34,843 bases of DNA from CAVDRM01 sp963611355 (GTDB lineage Bacteria > Bacillota > Clostridia > Christensenellales > Aristaeellaceae). Below, in pieces: positions 32,468 through 34,843 of this stretch (position 1 is its first letter; each line of letters opens with the position of its first letter). The stretch spans positions 1 to 34,843 of the forward strand of contig CAVDRM010000028.1 in NCBI GenBank assembly GCA_963611355.1, read 5' to 3'. Under the pieces are notes generated by a model. It ran no database searches. It saw only the letters and a list, made by a program, of their open reading frames with translations, and was not told the DNA's origin. A program made the position numbers and the translations under genes.

Positions 32468-33865
32468 GTGAGCGAACAAAACAAGGGCAAGGTCGTTCAG
32501 GTCATCGGTCCCGTGCTGGACATCCGCTTTGAGGACGGTCATCTGCCTGAACTGCTTTCCGCCATTGAAATTCAGAACGGCGACAAAAAAATCATCGCAG
32601 AAGTGGCGCAGCATGTGGGCGACAATGTCGTCCGCTGCGTGTCCATGAACGCGACCGACGGCATGGTGCGCGGGCTGGAGGCCGTGGATACCGGCAGCCC
32701 CATCATCGTTCCAGTCGGCAAGGAATGCCTTGGCCGCATCTTTAACCTTTTGGGGCAGGCCATCGATGAAAAGCCGGAGCCCGAAACGGCGGAACGCTGG
32801 CCGATTCACCGCGACCCGCCCGGCTATGAGGATCAGGAGACCTCGACCGAGATTCTGGAAACGGGCATCAAGGTCGTTGACCTGATTGCCCCGTATGCAA
32901 AAGGCGGCAAAATCGGTCTGTTCGGCGGCGCAGGTGTCGGCAAAACCGTTCTGATTATGGAGCTGATTCACAACATCGCCAAGCAGCATGGCGGTCTGTC
33001 CGTGTTTGCCGGTGTCGGAGAGCGTACCCGCGAAGGCAACGACCTGTATAACGAAATGAAGGAAAGCGGCGTTCTGTCCAAAACCGCATTGGTCTACGGC
33101 CAGATGAACGAGCCGCCGGGAGCGCGTATGCGCGTCGGCCTGTCCGCGCTGACGATGGCGGAATATTTCCGCGACCGCGAAAATCAGGATGTGCTTCTGT
33201 TTATTGATAACATTTTCCGTTTCACGCAGGCCGGCTCTGAGGTGTCCGCTCTGCTCGGCCGTATGCCGAGCGCTGTCGGCTATCAGCCAACGCTGGCTAC
33301 CGAAATGGGAGCGCTTCAGGAACGCATCACGTCTACGAGGAAGGGTTCTATCACGTCCGTACAGGCCGTATACGTTCCTGCGGATGACCTGACCGACCCC
33401 GCGCCTGCAACGACCTTCGCCCATCTGGATGCAACGACCGTTCTGAGCCGCAGCATTTCCTCCCTGGGCATTTATCCCGCCGTTGACCCGCTGGAATCCA
33501 CCAGCCGGATTTTAAGCCCCGAAGTGGTCGGCAGCGAGCATTATGAGGTCGCCCGTCAGGTGCAGAGCATCCTGCAGCGCTATAAAGAATTGCAGGACAT
33601 CATCGCCATCATGGGCATGGATGAATTAAGCGATGAGGACAAGCTTATCGTCGCCCGCGCCCGCAAGGTGCAGCGCTTCCTGAGCCAGCCGTTCTCCGTA
33701 GCCGAGCAGTTCACCGGCATGGAGGGCAAGTATGTGCCGCTCAAGGAGACGATTCGCGGCTTCAAGGAAATCATCGAGGGGCAGCATGATGACCTGCCGG
33801 AAAGCGCGTTCCTGTTCGTCGGTACAATCGACGAAGCAGTGGAAAAAGCCAAAAAGGGTGAATGA
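32468..33865 (+). CDS. atpD: ATP synthase F1 subunit beta
   Basis: A 465-aa catalytic subunit. Walker A is GGAGVGKT (153-160), followed by GVGERTREGNDLY, LLFIDNIFRFTQAGSEVSALLGR and the DELSDED lever motif. GTG start at 32468 follows AAAGGAG at 6 nt. It overlaps atpC by 4 nt (ATGA). Confidence 0.97.
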   Translation: MSEQNKGKVVQVIGPVLDIRFEDGHLPELLSAIEIQNGDKKIIAEVAQHVGDNVVRCVSMNATDGMVRGLEAVDTGSPIIVPVGKECLGRIFNLLGQAIDEKPEPETAERWPIHRDPPGYEDQETSTEILETGIKVVDLIAPYAKGGKIGLFGGAGVGKTVLIMELIHNIAKQHGGLSVFAGVGERTREGNDLYNEMKESGVLSKTALVYGQMNEPPGARMRVGLSALTMAEYFRDRENQDVLLFIDNIFRFTQAGSEVSALLGRMPSAVGYQPTLATEMGALQERITSTRKGSITSVQAVYVPADDLTDPAPATTFAHLDATTVLSRSISSLGIYPAVDPLESTSRILSPEVVGSEHYEVARQVQSILQRYKELQDIIAIMGMDELSDEDKLIVARARKVQRFLSQPFSVAEQFTGMEGKYVPLKETIRGFKEIIEGQHDDLPESAFLFVGTIDEAVEKAKKGE

Positions 33866-34269
33866 GCATGGCAACGTTTCATTTGCAAATCGTCACGCCG
33901 GACAGCATGGCGTTTGACGGGCAGGCAGAGCGCGCCATCGTTCGCACAACAGAGGGCGATGCCTGTATTTTGGCGCGACACATTGACTATGCCGCGCCGC
34001 TCGGCACGGGTGAAGCCCGCGTCACGGATGCGGAGGGCCGCACCCGCGCCGCTGCTTGCAGCGGCGGGATGGTCAGCGTATCTGGCGGTGAGGTGCGCAT
34101 CATGGCGACCACTTTTGAATGGGAGGACGAAATCGATGTTCCTCGCGCAGAGCGTGCCCGTGCTGCCGCTGAAGAGCAGATGAAGGAACTTGCCCGTGAG
34201 GACGCGCAATTCGCCGTTGCAGAGGCCAAGCTGCGCCGTGCGCTGACACGAATCGAAGTCGGAAAATAA
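33862..34269 (+). CDS. atpC: ATP synthase F1 subunit epsilon
   Basis: A 135-aa subunit with the N-terminal beta-sandwich (ATFHLQIVTPDSMAFDGQAERAI) and a C-terminal helical hairpin (about 88-135) rich in Ala, Arg and Glu. ATG 33862 overlaps the atpD stop; ATG 33868 is an alternative two codons later. Last gene of the canonical I-B-E-F-H-A-G-D-C operon. Confidence 0.93.
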   Translation: MSMATFHLQIVTPDSMAFDGQAERAIVRTTEGDACILARHIDYAAPLGTGEARVTDAEGRTRAAACSGGMVSVSGGEVRIMATTFEWEDEIDVPRAERARAAAEEQMKELAREDAQFAVAEAKLRRALTRIEVGK

Positions 34270-34282
34270 TACAGATTTACAA

Positions 34283-34350
34283 CATAAAAAGGCGGCATTT
34301 CTGCCGTACCAGCCTGTCCAAAAAGGCCGCGATGAGCGGCCTTTTCTGAT
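34283..34350. repeat. Left end of an IS1182-type element
   Basis: Homologous to the end of the decayed copy at 25702-25780. It includes a small CGGCA/TGCCG hairpin (34293-34297 with 34302-34306), then CAGCCTGTCCAAAAA (34310-34324). The latter matches 16 of 19 positions with the other copy's end when GGCC is included. Exact outer boundary is uncertain; the other end of this copy is outside the window. Confidence 0.65.
34321..34345 (+). terminator. Strong hairpin inside the IS end, likely atp terminator
   Basis: AAAAGGCCGC (34321-34330) pairs perfectly with GCGGCCTTTT (34336-34345) over GATGA. It can terminate transcription in both directions and is the first strong terminator after atpC. Confidence 0.8.
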
Positions 34351-34383
34351 ATATCTGATTATAATAGCGTCGGTGATGAAAAT

Positions 34384-34843
34384 GCTGACGAAAGAAACGG
34401 ACAGCGGCAGGCAATCGAAATGCTGTGCACGGATATGCTGGTACCGAAAGAACATCTGCTGCGAAAAATCGACACGGCAATAGATTTTACGCACATAAAT
34501 GAGCTGGCGGAGGAGTTGTACTGCGAGGACAACGGTCAGCTGAGCTGTGATTCGGCGGTGCTGTTCAAGCCGGTGACGATCCGGCATCTGTTCAGAATCC
34601 GTCCGCTGCGGCAGACCATGCGGGATGCGGAAGTGAATGCGGCGTATCGCCAGTTCTTGGGGCATACGATGCCGCAGCGTCTGCCGCACTTTGCGGTGCT
34701 CGTCCATGCGTTTTGCCATCGCTTTACGGCAAAGGTCATCGAGGGCGCATTCCGGCGGATACCGGAGGAGGCTGCCAGAGGGAAAAGAAGGCATAAAAGC
34801 AGAAAAATGGTACAGCAAACAGGCCTGAGCGCATCAATTCTCA
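34384..34843 (+). pseudogene. IS1182-type transposase, 5' part, frameshifted and cut by window edge
   Basis: From 34420 the frame encodes MLVPKEHLLRKIDTAIDFTHI, then YCEDNGQLSCDSAVLFKPV, RPLRQTM and the FLGHTMPQRLPHF block, the N-terminal DUF772 region of IS1182-family transposases. The expected start MLTKE lies at ATG 34384 in another frame; restoring one A near 34397 would join the two frames, so a one-base deletion is likely. After EEAA at about 34780 the sequence no longer resembles the family, hinting at a second lesion. Translation from ATG 34420 remains possible. The window ends before the catalytic domain. Confidence 0.75.

Noticed and set aside
30887..33424. 845-codon open frame on the minus strand
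   Set aside because: It lies antisense to atpA, atpG and atpD, has no ribosome site and gives an Arg/His/Gly-rich protein without recognisable domains; it is a by-product of codon bias in the real genes.
1..34843. tRNA, rRNA or CRISPR array
   Set aside because: No cloverleaf with a CCA-type acceptor, no rRNA-like stretch and no regularly spaced direct repeats were noticed on reading; a dedicated scan was not possible.

Overview
The window looks like a chromosomal piece of an anaerobic, gut-type member of the Clostridia. The grounds are strong AGGAGG ribosome sites, near-consensus housekeeping promoters, moderately GC-rich codon use and a canonical F-type ATP synthase operon. Other clues are a VanW-domain protein and DUF5685-type and J-domain genes, which I recall mainly from Clostridia. 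A Christensenellales-like lineage would fit, because the solute-binding proteins have simple 'ASA/AFA' signal peptides, but sequence reading alone cannot settle this.

Layout, 1-13.5 kb. A Na+/solute symporter of the PutP type (-) is divergent from a LysR regulator (+). A small membrane protein (-) follows. Next is an oligopeptide ABC transporter operon (+): binding protein, attenuator hairpins, two permeases, and one polypeptide that fuses both ATPases. After a gap of about 0.5 kb come an AmiE/beta-lactamase-fold hydrolase and AnmK, a short cell-wall recycling operon. The transporter plus this pair reads like a muropeptide import and salvage locus.

Layout, 12.5-21.6 kb. A four-gene minus-strand operon encodes a VanW/peptidoglycan-binding protein, a TetR regulator, a membrane-domain/PlsC fusion lacking the usual catalytic Asp, and a TIM-barrel sugar isomerase-like protein. 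It ends at a long-armed inverted repeat facing anmK. Divergent from it are an orphan PotD-like binding protein and a small membrane protein. A membrane-anchored metallophosphoesterase (-) and a CitG-like protein without the CitG catalytic motifs (+) then share a back-to-back promoter region.

Layout, 21.6-27 kb. A DnaK paralogue, a DUF5685 protein, a J-domain/TPR protein with an eight-cysteine tail and a zinc-ribbon membrane protein form one operon. It is not preceded by CIRCE and has no grpE in view. It is followed by a decayed IS1182-type element (-) and then by upp.

Layout, 27-34.8 kb. The complete atpIBEFHAGDC operon is followed by the 5' end of a second IS1182-type element running off the window. 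The c subunit carries two membrane carboxylates (E31 and E64) plus T65. This resembles the two-carboxylate Na+ rotor type, so with the Na+ symporter the locus suggests sodium-based energetics. Both IS copies carry strong hairpins at their ends and sit directly behind operons, where they may serve as terminators.
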